A stretch of DNA of 64,000 nt from Sphingomonas natans. GTDB taxonomy: Bacteria > Pseudomonadota > Alphaproteobacteria > Sphingomonadales > Sphingomonadaceae. The position numbers and the translations under genes are program-made. Within the stretch, counting starts at the first letter, position 1. Every line of letters starts with the position of its first letter. Of this stretch, positions 8,917 to 18,563 are shown piece by piece. The notes under the pieces were generated by a model. The model saw nothing but the letters and a program-made list of their open reading frames with translations, searched no databases and was not told the DNA's origin. The stretch covers positions 620,001 to 684,000 of the forward strand of contig NZ_JAUOTP010000001.1 in the NCBI RefSeq assembly GCF_030546695.1, in the 5' to 3' direction.

Positions 8917-9912
8917 TCAGCCCAGCCCCTGCGTCCGCGCCCAGGCGAGGAACAGGTCGGGCCAAGCCTCGGCCGGCTTGCCCATCGCAAGCCGCAGCCC
9001 GAAGCCATGTCCGCCGGCCGTGAACAGATGCGTCTCGACCGGCACGCCGGCCTTCTTCAACGCCGCCCGATAAAGCAAGCTGTTCTCGACGGGCACCGCC
9101 GGATCGTCCTCGGCATGGACGAGGAAGGTGGGCGGCGTCTCGCGCGTGACATTGTTCGCGGGCGTGTGCGCCGCCTCCAGCGCGGGCGAAGCGTCCTTGC
9201 CGACCAGCAATTCGCGCGAGCCCGAATGCGCGATCGGCAGCGTCATCGATTGGACCGCATAGATCGGTGCGGACACATCGGGCCGCGCGCTCAGCCGGTC
9301 CGCCGCATCAACAGGCGCATAGACTTTCGAGCCGAAACGCGTCGAAAGGTCGCCGCAGACATGTCCGCCTGCGGAAAAGCCCATCGCCGCGATCCGCTCG
9401 GGCTGCAGCGCATAATCCCGCGCGCGATGCCGGATGATCCGCATCGCCCGCTGCGCATCGGCCAAAGCCACGTCCGGTCCCGCCGCCCAGCCGTCGCCCG
9501 GCAGGCGATAGAAGAGCACGAACACGATGAAGCCGCGCGCCGACAGCCAGCGCGCAATCTCATAGCCCTCCTTGTCGATCACGATGCGCGCATAGCCACC
9601 GCCGGGCGTGACCAGCACCGCCGATCCGTTCGGAATGCGCGGCCGGAACACGACGAGCCGCGGCCGGGTGACGCCCCGCACCGCGCGATCGGTGAGCGAG
9701 GCATCCTTGCTGCGCTCGTCGACCGTCTCCACCGGCGGCTTCGCCGGCATGCCCGGCGCGCCCTTCGGCCACAGATCGATCGTCTCGTCGGGCTCGGGCA
9801 GCCCGGCGGCAATATGACCGCCCGCGACGGACGGCGGCGGCGTCTGCGCCTCCGCGCTGGACGCCAGGCCCGTGATCGCAGCGGACAGGATCAGCGTGCG
9901 ACGGTCGATCAT
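8917..9912 (-). CDS. Exported alpha/beta hydrolase, probable carbohydrate acetylesterase
   Basis: A 331-aa alpha/beta-hydrolase. The N-terminus MIDRRTLILSAAITGLASSAEA is a signal peptide with an RR pair, possibly Tat-type. The oxyanion region is TPGGGYARI, the nucleophile elbow GFSAGGH, the acid HAEDDPAVP, and the histidine GGHGFGL. This resembles the acetyl-xylan/pectin acetylesterase-like hydrolases found in polysaccharide clusters. The start lies four bases after the kdgK stop, within the uronate operon, so deacetylation of pectic oligosaccharides is a reasonable inference; the substrate is not shown by the sequence. Confidence 0.8.
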   Translation of the reverse strand: MIDRRTLILSAAITGLASSAEAQTPPPSVAGGHIAAGLPEPDETIDLWPKGAPGMPAKPPVETVDERSKDASLTDRAVRGVTRPRLVVFRPRIPNGSAVLVTPGGGYARIVIDKEGYEIARWLSARGFIVFVLFYRLPGDGWAAGPDVALADAQRAMRIIRHRARDYALQPERIAAMGFSAGGHVCGDLSTRFGSKVYAPVDAADRLSARPDVSAPIYAVQSMTLPIAHSGSRELLVGKDASPALEAAHTPANNVTRETPPTFLVHAEDDPAVPVENSLLYRAALKKAGVPVETHLFTAGGHGFGLRLAMGKPAEAWPDLFLAWARTQGLG

Positions 9913-9916
9913 CGGC

Positions 9917-10924
9917 TCAGCGGCGCACGTCCAGCCCGCCGGCGAGGAAGGCATCGATATCGGCCTGACGGAACAAGGCGGCATCGCCGGGCAGCGAATG
10001 CTTGAGCGCTGTCAGCGCGAGCCCGACCTGCGCGGCCTTCGCGATATCGCCCCCCTGGCGCAGCGCGTGAAGCACGCCCGAAGCGAAGGCGTCGCCACCG
10101 CCGATCCGATCGACGATGCCCGCGAGCACGATCTCCTCGGTCTGGGCATGGCCCTCGCGCGAATCCAGCCGCGCCGACAGGCGATGCTGGTCGACCGTAT
10201 CGACGTGGCGCGCGGTCGAGGCGATGAGCTGGAGCTTCGGAAAAGCCTCGAACGCGGCATCCGCCGCCTTCTGCCGGCGATCCTCGCCATCGCCGCCGAA
10301 ATCGCGGCCCAGCAGCAGCGCGATGTCGCGATGATTGCCGAACAATATCTCGGCGCGCGACACGAGCTCCATCAAAATCTCGCGCGGCTTGGCGTCCCAG
10401 CGTTCCCACAGTTTCGCGCGATAATTGCCGTCGAACGAGATCGGGACATTGCGCGCCGACGCCGCCTCGGCGGCGATGATCGCGGCCTTGGCCGAGACCG
10501 GGCCGAGCGCGGGCGTGATGCCGGACAAATGCAGGCGATCGACGCCGTCGAGCAACGTATCCCAGTCCCACGCATCGGCGGGCGCCTCGGCGAAGGCCGA
10601 CCCGGCGCGATCGTAGATCACCTCGGTCGCGCGCATCCCCGCGCCCGACGTGACGAGATAGAGCCCCATCCGCTCGCCCGCGAGTTGGATCGCCTTCGTG
10701 TCGATCCCATGCCCGCGCAGCGTGCCGACCGCCGAACGCCCGAGATCATTGTCGGGCACGCGGCTGACGAAGCCGACATCATGCCCGAGCCGCGCGAGCG
10801 CGGTCGCGACATTGGCCTCCGCGCCTGCGACCCACACGTCCAGCTTGGGCGTCTGGAGCAGCATCTCGCGCCCCGGGGGCGAGAGGCGCAGCATGATCTC
10901 GCCGAAGGCGAGGAATTTAGCCAT
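9917..10924 (-). CDS. kdgK: 2-keto-3-deoxygluconate kinase
   Basis: A 335-aa PfkB/ribokinase-family sugar kinase that phosphorylates KDG to KDPG. N-terminal FLAFGEIMLRLSPPG and the C-terminal anion-hole/catalytic-base motif IGGGDAFASGVLHALR are clear. The substrate is assigned from the operon: KduD and UxaA both produce KDG and Eda consumes KDPG. The spacing of four bases to the downstream esterase indicates co-transcription. A REP-like palindrome fills the 156 bases between this gene and kduD. Confidence 0.92.
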   Translation of the reverse strand: MAKFLAFGEIMLRLSPPGREMLLQTPKLDVWVAGAEANVATALARLGHDVGFVSRVPDNDLGRSAVGTLRGHGIDTKAIQLAGERMGLYLVTSGAGMRATEVIYDRAGSAFAEAPADAWDWDTLLDGVDRLHLSGITPALGPVSAKAAIIAAEAASARNVPISFDGNYRAKLWERWDAKPREILMELVSRAEILFGNHRDIALLLGRDFGGDGEDRRQKAADAAFEAFPKLQLIASTARHVDTVDQHRLSARLDSREGHAQTEEIVLAGIVDRIGGGDAFASGVLHALRQGGDIAKAAQVGLALTALKHSLPGDAALFRQADIDAFLAGGLDVRR

Positions 10925-10944
10925 TCATATTCTCCGTCCCTGCC

Positions 10945-11062
10945 CCGTTTGGTTCGAGCAGCTTCGAGCTTGTCGAGAAGCGCCCGTCGAGAACTTGGTG
11001 CAGGCTTCTCGACTGCGATCTCGACAAGCTCGATCTTCGCTCGAAGCAAACGGTTGGGGGCT
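10945..11062. repeat. REP-like extragenic palindrome (copy 1)
   Basis: Imperfect inverted repeat between kduD and kdgK. The left arm contains CTTCGAGCTTGTCGAGAAGC and the right arm GCTTCTCGACTGCGATCTCGACAAGCTCGAT, and both outer ends carry CCGTTTG/CAAACGG. It belongs to the TTCGACAAGCTC family seen again at 16888-16985 and 26098-26192. It may fold in the transcript and shift expression between the upstream and downstream halves of the operon. Confidence 0.7.
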
Positions 11063-11080
11063 AGCCTCGCGCAATCGAGT

Positions 11081-11836
11081 TCAGCGCCCCATCCACCCGC
11101 CGTCGACGGTCAGGATATGGCCCTGCACGTAGTCCGACGCCGGCGCCGACAGGAACACCGCCGCCCCGCCCAGATCCGACGCCGCACCCCAGCGCCCGGC
11201 CGGAATCCGCTCGAGGATCTGGCGGTTGCGCGTCTCGTCCGCGCGCAGCGCCTCGGTGTTGTTCGTCTCGATATAGCCCGGCGCGATGCCGTTGACGGTC
11301 ACGCCCTTGGCCGCCCACTCATTGGCGAGCAGCTTGGTCAGCCCCGCCACGCCCGATTTGGACGAGGTGTAGCTCGGCACGCGGATGCCGCCCTGGAAGC
11401 TCAGCAACGAGGCAATGTTGACGATCTTGCCATAGCCCTGCGCGATCATGTGCCGCCCCGCCGCCTGGCACAGGAAGAACACCGACTTCAGATTGGTGCC
11501 CATCACCACATCCCAATCGGCCTCGGTGAAATCCACCGAATCCGCGCGGCGGATGATGCCCGCATTGTTGATCAGAATGTGGAGCCCGCCGAGCTTCTCG
11601 ACCGCCTCGTCCACCACGCGCTGGACCGGCTCGATCGAGGAGAGGTCGGCCGAGACGATCTCGGCCTTCCGCCCCAGCGCGCGCGCTTTCTCCACCGTCT
11701 CGGTCGCGGGCGTGCGGCCGACCGCGGCGATGTCGGCGCCGGCTTCCGCCAGCGCCAGCGCGATCGCCTGGCCGATGCCCGTATTGGCGCCGGTGACGAT
11801 CGCCACCTTGCCCGACAGATCGAAGATGTTCGCCAT
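11081..11836 (-). CDS. kduD: 2-deoxy-D-gluconate 3-dehydrogenase / 2-keto-3-deoxygluconate oxidoreductase KduD
   Basis: A 251-aa short-chain dehydrogenase that reduces 2,5-diketo-3-deoxygluconate to KDG. Cofactor motif TGANTGIG near residue 15, NNAGI near residue 92, catalytic Ser in IASLLSF and Tyr/Lys in YTSSKSG, and the C-terminal VDGGWMGR typical of KduD. ATG 11836 begins MANIFDLSGKVAIVTG. It lies 14 bases after kduI, the isomerase that makes its substrate. Confidence 0.95.
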   Translation of the reverse strand: MANIFDLSGKVAIVTGANTGIGQAIALALAEAGADIAAVGRTPATETVEKARALGRKAEIVSADLSSIEPVQRVVDEAVEKLGGLHILINNAGIIRRADSVDFTEADWDVVMGTNLKSVFFLCQAAGRHMIAQGYGKIVNIASLLSFQGGIRVPSYTSSKSGVAGLTKLLANEWAAKGVTVNGIAPGYIETNNTEALRADETRNRQILERIPAGRWGAASDLGGAAVFLSAPASDYVQGHILTVDGGWMGR

Positions 11837-11850
11837 GCTGCCCGCTCCGC

Positions 11851-12693
11851 TTACTGGAGCTGGCAGATGTCGAGGACGTTCATGTCCGTATAATCGAGAT
11901 TCTCGCCGGCCATCGCCCAGATGAAGGCGTAGGACTTGGTGCCCGAACCCATGTGGATCGACCAGGGCGGCGAGATCACGGCTTCCTCGTTCTGCATGAC
12001 GATATGGCGGGTCGCCTCGCCCTCGCCCATGAAGTGCATCACGCGATCCTTGTCGAGATCGTCCAGCTCGAAGTAGAAATAGATCTCGCTGCGGCGCTCG
12101 TGGATGTGCGGCGGCATCGTGTTCCAGACCGAGCCTTCCTTCAGGACGGTCAGGCCCATCACCAGCTGCGCGCTCTCGCAGATGCCGGGGATGACGAGCT
12201 GGTAGATCGTCCGCTCGTTCGATTCCGCGAGGCTGCCGCGCTCCAGCTTGGTCGCCTGCTCGGTCGAGATCTTGCGCGTCGTGAACGCCTTGTGCGCGGG
12301 GCACGAGGCCAGATAGAAACGCGCGCCGTCGCCCGAGAACTGGACGTCCTTCGCGCCCATCGTCACGTAGAGCGTGTCCTTGTTGGCGAGCTCGAACGTC
12401 TCGCCGTCGACGGTGACGGTGCCGAGCACCTTGCCGACATTGACGACCGCGAGTTCGCGCCGCTCGAGGAAGGGATGGCCCGCCGCCGAGGCCGGCTCGG
12501 TCTGGTCGGGAAGCTTCACGCTGCCCGAGACCACAGCTACGCCGCCGATCACGAAGCGCTCGGCGTGCGTGTAATTGAGCACGACCTCGCCGTCGCGGAA
12601 CAGGCCCTGGATCAGGTAGCGATCGCGCAGCTCTTCATTGTTGACGCACTCCATCATGTCGGGGTGCGTGCCGTAATAGGTCTTGTCGAACAT
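11851..12693 (-). CDS. kduI: 5-dehydro-4-deoxy-D-glucuronate isomerase KduI
   Basis: A 280-aa cupin-fold isomerase that converts 5-keto-4-deoxyuronate, from unsaturated oligogalacturonides, to 2,5-diketo-3-deoxygluconate. Zinc-site residues lie in [18 protein letters not shown] and later [13 protein letters not shown]. The whole length matches the family (about 278-280 aa). ATG 12693 has GGAGA eight bases upstream. Presence of KduI with KduD shows the cell receives products of pectate or rhamnogalacturonan lyases, not only free galacturonate. Confidence 0.97.
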   Translation of the reverse strand: MFDKTYYGTHPDMMECVNNEELRDRYLIQGLFRDGEVVLNYTHAERFVIGGVAVVSGSVKLPDQTEPASAAGHPFLERRELAVVNVGKVLGTVTVDGETFELANKDTLYVTMGAKDVQFSGDGARFYLASCPAHKAFTTRKISTEQATKLERGSLAESNERTIYQLVIPGICESAQLVMGLTVLKEGSVWNTMPPHIHERRSEIYFYFELDDLDKDRVMHFMGEGEATRHIVMQNEEAVISPPWSIHMGSGTKSYAFIWAMAGENLDYTDMNVLDICQLQ

Positions 12694-12716
12694 CGGGATC
12701 TCCGGGGAAAAGAGGG

Positions 12717-14159
12717 TCAGGCCGCGCGCGCGGCGGAAAGGGGCGTGTCGATGCGATAGGCCTTGCGGACGAGGCCGTTGGTCAGCTCGTGGGCCAGCTC
12801 GACCGCCTCCCAATCCTCGATCCGGTGCTCGGCGACAAGCCGGGCAAGGAAGCTGCAATCGACGCGGCGGGCGACATCGTGCCGCGCCGGGATCGAGAGG
12901 AAGGCGCGCGTATCGTCGTTGAAGCCGACCGTATTGTAGAAGCCGGCCGTCTCGGTCGTCGTCTCGCGGAAGCGGCGCATGCCCTCGGGGCTGTCGTGGA
13001 ACCACCAGGACGGGCCCAGCTTCAGGCACGGATAATGGCCCGCGAGCGGCGCCAGTTCGCGCGCATAGACGCTCTCGTCGAGCGTGAAGAGGATGATCGA
13101 CAGCTCGGTGCTCGTGCCGAAGCGATCGAGCAGCGGCTTGAGCGCGCGGACATAATCGGTGCGGCTCGGAATGTCGGCGCCCTTGTCGCGGCCGTGGCTC
13201 GCGAACAGGCCGGCATTGTGGTTGCGGAAGGCGCCCGGATGGATCTGCATGACCATCCCGTCCTCCACCGACATCGCCGCCATCTCGGTCAGCATCTGCG
13301 CGCGGAACAGCTCGGCATCGTCGAGCGTCCACGCGCCCTTCGTCACCTTCGCGAACAACGCCTCGGCCTCGACGGTCGAAAGATTGGCGGTCTGCGCGGT
13401 CGGGTGGCCGTGGTCGGTCGCGGTCGCGCCGGCGGCGCGGAAATCGGCGCGGCGCTTGCGGTGCGCAGCGAGATAGCCGGTCCAGCTATAGACGTCCTCG
13501 CCGGTCACTTCGGCGAAGGTCGCCATCGACGCGGCGAAATTCTCATGCTCGACGTCGATGACCGCATCGGGGCGATAGGTCGTGACGACGCGCCCGCCCC
13601 AGCCCGAGCGATGGATCCGATGATGCGCCGAGAGATCGTCCTGCGGTCCTTCGGTGGTCGCGAGGAAATCGATGCGGAAGCGATCGAACAGAGCGCGCGG
13701 GCGGAACGCCTCGCTCGCCAGCTTCTCGTTGATCGTGTCGAAATAGAGATCGGCGGTCGCGCCTTCCAGCGCCACGTCGATGCCGAACACGTCGGCGAAC
13801 ACATGGTCGAGCCACATGCGCGAAGGCGTGCCGCGGAACAGGCGATAATTGTCCGCGAACAGGCGCCACGCCTTGCGCGGGTCGGTCGCGGGCACGCCGC
13901 CACGATGCGGGATCGCCAGATCGTCGAGCGCGATGCCCTGGCTGTAGAGCATCCGGTACACATAATGATCGGGCGCGAGCAGCAGGGTGGTCGCGTCGGT
14001 CCAGTTCTGGTTGTCGGCGAACCAGGTCGGATCGGTGTGCCCGTGCGGGCTCACGATCGGCAGGCCGGATATTTCCGCATACAGGCTGCGCGCGATGCCG
14101 CGCATCGTCGGATCGCTCGGGAACAGCCGGTCCGGATTGAGCTCGAGTTGCCGTGCCAT
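12717..14159 (-). CDS. uxaC: Glucuronate/galacturonate isomerase UxaC
   Basis: A 480-aa member of the amidohydrolase-superfamily uronate isomerases, converting galacturonate to tagaturonate (and glucuronate to fructuronate). Motifs: [15 protein letters not shown] (metal-binding HGH), MRMWLDHVF-like region (here [14 protein letters not shown]), and a C-terminal [16 protein letters not shown] block. ATG 14159 has a strong AGGAGG. It is the first enzyme gene of the minus-strand operon; a copy of the putative operator (14201-14215) lies 42 bases upstream. Confidence 0.96.
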   Translation of the reverse strand: MARQLELNPDRLFPSDPTMRGIARSLYAEISGLPIVSPHGHTDPTWFADNQNWTDATTLLLAPDHYVYRMLYSQGIALDDLAIPHRGGVPATDPRKAWRLFADNYRLFRGTPSRMWLDHVFADVFGIDVALEGATADLYFDTINEKLASEAFRPRALFDRFRIDFLATTEGPQDDLSAHHRIHRSGWGGRVVTTYRPDAVIDVEHENFAASMATFAEVTGEDVYSWTGYLAAHRKRRADFRAAGATATDHGHPTAQTANLSTVEAEALFAKVTKGAWTLDDAELFRAQMLTEMAAMSVEDGMVMQIHPGAFRNHNAGLFASHGRDKGADIPSRTDYVRALKPLLDRFGTSTELSIILFTLDESVYARELAPLAGHYPCLKLGPSWWFHDSPEGMRRFRETTTETAGFYNTVGFNDDTRAFLSIPARHDVARRVDCSFLARLVAEHRIEDWEAVELAHELTNGLVRKAYRIDTPLSAARAA

Positions 14160-14200
14160 CTTGGTCCTCCTTGGGTACTCCGGGGGAGCAGGCGAGGCGC

Positions 14201-14215
14201 TGGTAAGCGGTGTCA
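14201..14215 (-). promoter_or_regulatory. Putative uronate-regulator operator, copy 1 (before uxaC)
   Basis: On the minus strand the 15-mer TGACACCGCTTACCA. It matches the sequences at 15336 and 18510 at 11-12 of 15 positions. It sits in the 82-base gap between the lacI stop and the uxaC start. Confidence 0.5.
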
Positions 14216-14241
14216 CGGCCCTATGCAACCGTGGATGGGCG

Positions 14242-15270
14242 TCAGTCGATCGGCGGCGCGACCGATCCACGCCGGATGAGCGTCGAGATGAACAGAGAGG
14301 GCTCCTCGACCAGTTCCTCTTCCTCCCCGACCCCCGAAATCAGCTTCAGCGCCGCCGAGCGGCCCATCGACACGGTCGGCCAGCGCACCGTCGTCAGCGG
14401 GGGCCAGACATGCGCAGCGACGGGCGTATCGTCGAAGCCGATGATCGAAAGATCGCGCGGGATATCGAGCCCGCGCGCGCGCGCCGCATGCATGACGCCC
14501 GCCGCCATCGTGTCGCTGGACGAGAAGATCGCGGTCGGCCTCGGGGTCAGATCCAGCAGGCGCTCTGCGGCGACGAGCCCGGATTCGAACGTATAGTCGC
14601 CACCCGCGATCAGGCTGCGCTGGAGCGGCAGGCCCGCCTCGCGCAAAGCATCCTCGAATCCCGCGCGCCGCTCGGTCGCGGAGCGGAAGCCCTGCGGCCC
14701 GGCGATCAGCCCGATCCGGCGATGCCCCTGCTCGATCAGATAGGCGACCGCGCCGCGCACCGCCTCGCGATCGTTCGACGCGACCATATGCGCGTCGTCG
14801 TCCAGCGAGACCGAGCACATCCGCACATAGCGGCAGCCGATCTCGCGGCAGAGCTGGACGATCGACTCATTCTCGCTGATCGGCGGCATCAGCAGCACGC
14901 CGAACAGGCGCTGCCGCTCGAGGAAATAGCGCAGATCGCTGAGCATGCTCTGCGCGCCGCGATTGAGCGGGCGGACGACAAGCTCGAACTCGGTGCCCTG
15001 CAGGCCCTCCAGCATCCCGCGCTGGACGTTCATCACAGTCTGCGCGTTCGGATTGTCGTGGACGAGGCCGACCAGATAATTGCGCCTCAGCGCGAGCGCG
15101 CGCGCCTGCGGATTGGGAATATAGCCGATATCGGCGATGACCGTCTCCACGCGCAGCCGCGTGTCCCCGTTGAGCAGGGGGGACTTGTTGATGACGCGGC
15201 TGACCGTCTTCTTCGAGACGCCCGCGATCCGCGCCACGTCGTTGATCGTCGGCTGCCCCGTTTTCTGCAT
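14242..15270 (-). CDS. LacI-family transcriptional regulator of the uronate island
   Basis: A 342-aa repressor. The LacI helix-turn-helix spans about residues 8-32 (TINDVARIAGVSKKTVSRVI), then the hinge region with NPQARALALRR, then a periplasmic-binding-protein-like effector domain containing LIAGPQGFRSATERRAGF and IIGFDDTPVA. The alternative upstream ATG at 15285 adds five residues. It is divergent from uxaA and lies ahead of uxaC, so it is the likely local regulator; the effector (KDG or a uronate) is not shown by sequence. Confidence 0.92.
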   Translation of the reverse strand: MQKTGQPTINDVARIAGVSKKTVSRVINKSPLLNGDTRLRVETVIADIGYIPNPQARALALRRNYLVGLVHDNPNAQTVMNVQRGMLEGLQGTEFELVVRPLNRGAQSMLSDLRYFLERQRLFGVLLMPPISENESIVQLCREIGCRYVRMCSVSLDDDAHMVASNDREAVRGAVAYLIEQGHRRIGLIAGPQGFRSATERRAGFEDALREAGLPLQRSLIAGGDYTFESGLVAAERLLDLTPRPTAIFSSSDTMAAGVMHAARARGLDIPRDLSIIGFDDTPVAAHVWPPLTTVRWPTVSMGRSAALKLISGVGEEEELVEEPSLFISTLIRRGSVAPPID

Positions 15271-15335
15271 AGACAGTGCCCCCATCGTCGCCGGCCCCCG
15301 CCGCAGCCTTGCAGAAATGCGCTCGGCCCCGTACT

Positions 15336-15350
15336 TGACACCGGTTCCCC
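15336..15350 (+). promoter_or_regulatory. Putative uronate-regulator operator, copy 2 (lacI-uxaA intergenic)
   Basis: TGACACCGGTTCCCC with the LacI-like ACCGGT centre, in the 108-base divergent region between lacI and uxaA. It is about 30 bases from the uxaA start and could repress both directions. Confidence 0.55.
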
Positions 15351-15378
15351 TAAGACCTGTTACCGAAAGGCTCAAGGC

Positions 15379-16860
15379 GTGCCCGAAGCGATCCGTATCC
15401 ATCCCGCTGACGATGTCGCGACGATGCTGGCGGACGTTGCCGCAGGCGAGACCGTGACGCTGCCCGGCCTGGAACTGACGGCGCTCGACGCGGTCGCGCG
15501 CGGCCACAAGATCGCGCTCCGGCCGATCACCGAGGGCGAGGCGATCCGCAAGTTCGGCGCGCCGATCGGGCATGCAACGGCGGCGATCGCGCCAGGCCAG
15601 CATGTCCATTCGCATAACCTGCACACGGGCCTGACCGGCACGCTCGATTATCGCTTCGAAGCGGGCGCGCCGCCGCCGCCGGAGCCCAACGGGCAGCGCG
15701 GCTTTCTCGGCTATCGCCGTCCAGACGGCCGCGTCGGCACGCGCAACGAGATCTGGATCCTGCCGACGGTCGGCTGCGTCGCGCGCACCTCTCAGCGCAT
15801 CGCCGAGAAATCGGCCGCACTCGCCGAGGGCAAGGTCGATGGCGTCCACGCCTTCAGTCACCAGTTCGGCTGCTCGCAATTGGGCGACGATCTCGCCGGC
15901 ACGCGCCACGTGCTCGCCAGCCTCGCATGTCATCCCAATGCGGGCGGCGTGCTGATCGTCGGCCTCGGCTGCGAAGAGAATCAGATCGATCAGTTGCTGG
16001 CGGACGTGCCCGAATGGCGCCGCCCGTTCATCCGCACCGTCACCTCGCAATTCGCCGAGGACGAGACGGCCGACGGCATCGCCAAGGTCGCCGAGCTGAT
16101 CGAGATCGCCGCGCAGGCGAAGCGCGAGATGGTCGGGCTGGAAGCGCTCGTGCTCGGCGTGAAGTGCGGTGGATCGGACGGGCTCTCGGGGCTGACCGCC
16201 AACCCGCTCGTCGGGCGGATGAGCGATCGCGTCGCCGAGGCCGGCGGTAGCGTGATCCTGACCGAAATCCCCGAAATCTTCGGCGCCGAGCATCTGCTGA
16301 TGCAGCGCGCTTTGGGCGCCGAGGCGTTCGATCGCATCGGCGAGCTCGTCAACCGCTTCAAGCAGGGCTTCATCGATATCGGCGAGCCGGTCTCCGAGAA
16401 CCCCTCCCCCGGCAATGTCGCCGGCGGGATCACGACGCTGGAGGAGAAATCGCTCGGCGCGGTCCAGAAGGGCGGCCACGCGACCGTCGTCGACGTGATC
16501 GATTATGGCGCGCGCATCAGCCGCCACGGCCTGACTTTGCTGGAGGCGCCCGGCAACGATGCCGTGTCCTCGACCGCGCTCGCCGCGGCAGGCGCGACCG
16601 TGATCCTGTTCACCACCGGGCGGGGCACGCCGCTCGGCTTTCCCGTGCCGACCGTGAAGATCGCGTCGAACAGCGCGCTGGCCGCGCGCAAGCCCGGCTG
16701 GATCGATTTCGATGCGGGCGCGGTGCTGGAGCAGGGCTTCCCCGCGACCGAGGAAGCGATGCTCGATCATATCCGCGACATCGCCTCGGGCGCCGAGACC
16801 AAGGCCGAGATCAACGGCGAGCGTGAAATCGCCATCTGGAAGCGAGGCGTTACGCTGTGA
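15379..16860 (+). CDS. uxaA: Altronate dehydratase UxaA
   Basis: A 493-aa dehydratase that converts altronate to KDG. The N-terminal SAF-like domain ends near HSHNLHTG, and the main domain begins GFLGYRRPDGRVGTRNEIWI, with HQFGCSQLGDD and VLGVKCGGSDGLSG further on. No ATG fits the N-terminus; GTG 15379 gives VPEAIRIHPADD, with AAGG upstream, and a normal family length of about 495 aa. It starts the plus-strand half of the uronate island. Confidence 0.96.
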   Translation: MPEAIRIHPADDVATMLADVAAGETVTLPGLELTALDAVARGHKIALRPITEGEAIRKFGAPIGHATAAIAPGQHVHSHNLHTGLTGTLDYRFEAGAPPPPEPNGQRGFLGYRRPDGRVGTRNEIWILPTVGCVARTSQRIAEKSAALAEGKVDGVHAFSHQFGCSQLGDDLAGTRHVLASLACHPNAGGVLIVGLGCEENQIDQLLADVPEWRRPFIRTVTSQFAEDETADGIAKVAELIEIAAQAKREMVGLEALVLGVKCGGSDGLSGLTANPLVGRMSDRVAEAGGSVILTEIPEIFGAEHLLMQRALGAEAFDRIGELVNRFKQGFIDIGEPVSENPSPGNVAGGITTLEEKSLGAVQKGGHATVVDVIDYGARISRHGLTLLEAPGNDAVSSTALAAAGATVILFTTGRGTPLGFPVPTVKIASNSALAARKPGWIDFDAGAVLEQGFPATEEAMLDHIRDIASGAETKAEINGEREIAIWKRGVTL

Positions 16861-16887
16861 CGCCGAGCGCACGTACGACCGCAACAT

Positions 16888-16985
16888 CCCGAACCCTTCG
16901 TGCTGAGCCTGTCGAAGCACCGTCCTTGTTCTCTGCCTCGGTCGAAAGGAAGAACGGCTCTTCGACAAGCTCAGGGCGAACGGGG
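16888..16985. repeat. REP-like extragenic palindrome (copy 2)
   Basis: Between uxaA and the reductase gene. Outer arms CCGAACCCTTCGTGCTGAG and CTCAGGGCGAACGGGG are inverted, with inner CCTGTCGAAGC and TTCGACAAG. This is the clearest copy of the TTCGACAAGCTCAGG family in the window. Confidence 0.8.
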
Positions 16986-16993
16986 TTGGGGCT

Positions 16994-18472
16994 GTGCCTG
17001 TCATCAAATCAAACTGTGAGCCTGTCGCTTTGAACCGCCTCAACGCCCGCCAATTGGCTGACCTGCCTTCCACGATCACCGCCCCGGGCCATGCGATGCC
17101 GAGCAAGACCGGCATCGTCCATTTCGGCCCCGGCGCGTTCCACCGCGCGCATCAGGCGGCCTATATCGATACGGTCCTCGATCACGATCCGCGCTGGGGC
17201 ATTGCCGCGGTATCGCTGCGCACGCGCGGCACGATCGCCGCGCTGGAAGAGCAGGCCGGCGCCTATACGATCGGCATCCGCGATGCCGCGCCCGGCTGGC
17301 GCGTGATCGCCGCGCACAACCGCTTCCTCGCCTCGGACGACGCCGCCGAGACCGCGGCCTTGCTCGCCTCGCCCGATGTCGGCCTCGTCACCACGACCGT
17401 GACCGAGAAGGGCTATTGCCTCGCCCCGGACGGCACGCTCGACGCCAACCACCCGGATATCGTCCACGACATCTCCGGCGCGCCCACGCCGCGCAGCGTG
17501 ATCGGCTGGATGGTTTCCGGCCTCGCCGCGAGGCGCGCTGCGCGGATCGCACCGTTCGTGCCGATGCCGTGCGACAATCTCGCCAATAACGGCGCCAAGC
17601 TTCATGCCGCACTCGCGGCCTTCGCCCGCCTGCGCGACCCCGAGCTCGCGCGCTGGATCGAGGGCGAGGTGCGCGTACCGGGGACGATGGTCGATTCGAT
17701 CACTCCCGCTTCCGACACCGCCTTCCTCGACATGGCTGAGGCCGCGCTCGGCCGGCGCGACGACGCCGCCGTCCAGCGCGAGACCTTCGTCCAGTGGGTG
17801 ATCGAGGATATCGGCCGCCCGCTCGGCCCCGATCTCGGTGGCGCGGGCGCGACGATCACGAACGACGTCGCCGGCTATGAGAATGCCAAGCTGCGCCTGC
17901 TCAACGGGCCGCATTCGACGCTGGCCTATGTCGGGCTGCTGCGCGGCCATGCGAGCGTCGCAGAGGCGATGGGCGATGCCGCGCTCGCCACCTTCGTCGA
18001 GGCGATGATGAAGGACGAGATCGCGCCGATGCTGCGGCAGGTGCCCGGCCTCGATCTCGGCGCCTATATCGCCGCAGTGCTCGGCCGCTTCCGCAATCCC
18101 GCGATCATCCACAAGCTGGAGCAGATCGCGATGGATGGCTCGCAGAAGCTTCCTTACCGGCTCGTTGATACGCTCGCCGAGGCGCGTAGGCGCGGGCTGA
18201 TGCCAGCGCGGATCGTCGCGGCGCTCGGCTGCTGGATCACCTTCGCGATGCAGCGCGCGCGCACCGGCACGACGATCGTCGACCCGCTCGGCACGACGAT
18301 CGCCGCCGCCGCGGCCGACGGCGATGCCGGGACCGTCCTCGCCCGCCTGCTCGACGCAGGCATCCTCCTGCCTCCCGAGCTTGCCCGCGACGAGGCGCTC
18401 GTCGCCGCGATCGCCGGCGCGGCGGACGCGGCTTTCGCCGGAAATTGGGACAGGATAGGCTTGGCCCGATGA
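16994..18472 (+). CDS. uxaB: Tagaturonate/fructuronate reductase (mannitol dehydrogenase family)
   Basis: A long-chain mannitol-dehydrogenase-family NAD-dependent reductase of up to 492 aa. N-terminal dinucleotide region GIVHFGPGAFHRAHQAAYID; catalytic block NAKLRLLNGPHSTLAYVG with the Lys/Asn/His set typical of the family. With UxaC and UxaA beside it, reduction of tagaturonate to altronate is the expected role; sequence alone does not separate it from fructuronate reductase UxuB. The start is uncertain: GTG 16994 abuts the palindrome, while TTG 17030 (LNRLNARQLADLP) fits the family N-terminus better and gives 480 aa. Confidence 0.85.
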   Translation: MPVIKSNCEPVALNRLNARQLADLPSTITAPGHAMPSKTGIVHFGPGAFHRAHQAAYIDTVLDHDPRWGIAAVSLRTRGTIAALEEQAGAYTIGIRDAAPGWRVIAAHNRFLASDDAAETAALLASPDVGLVTTTVTEKGYCLAPDGTLDANHPDIVHDISGAPTPRSVIGWMVSGLAARRAARIAPFVPMPCDNLANNGAKLHAALAAFARLRDPELARWIEGEVRVPGTMVDSITPASDTAFLDMAEAALGRRDDAAVQRETFVQWVIEDIGRPLGPDLGGAGATITNDVAGYENAKLRLLNGPHSTLAYVGLLRGHASVAEAMGDAALATFVEAMMKDEIAPMLRQVPGLDLGAYIAAVLGRFRNPAIIHKLEQIAMDGSQKLPYRLVDTLAEARRRGLMPARIVAALGCWITFAMQRARTGTTIVDPLGTTIAAAAADGDAGTVLARLLDAGILLPPELARDEALVAAIAGAADAAFAGNWDRIGLAR

Positions 18473-18509
18473 GCGGGATCGCGTCGGGGCGAGCGGGCAT
18501 GCTTGTCAC

Positions 18510-18524
18510 TGACACCGGTTTCCA
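18510..18524 (+). promoter_or_regulatory. Putative uronate-regulator operator, copy 3 (before the FAH-family gene)
   Basis: TGACACCGGTTTCCA, 40 bases before the TTG start of the hydratase gene. It suggests a separate promoter for the hydratase-transporter-LamG group under the same regulator. Confidence 0.55.
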
Positions 18525-18563
18525 TTAATCGGCCGCGAGTTCGAAAACGGAGGGGAAGAGGCG

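Noticed and set aside
14242-17115. A 957-codon minus-strand open frame covering lacI, the gap and uxaA
   Set aside because: Only its final part is the LacI regulator. The rest is the antisense of uxaA; high-GC codon bias keeps the opposite frame open. It has no family-like sequence there.
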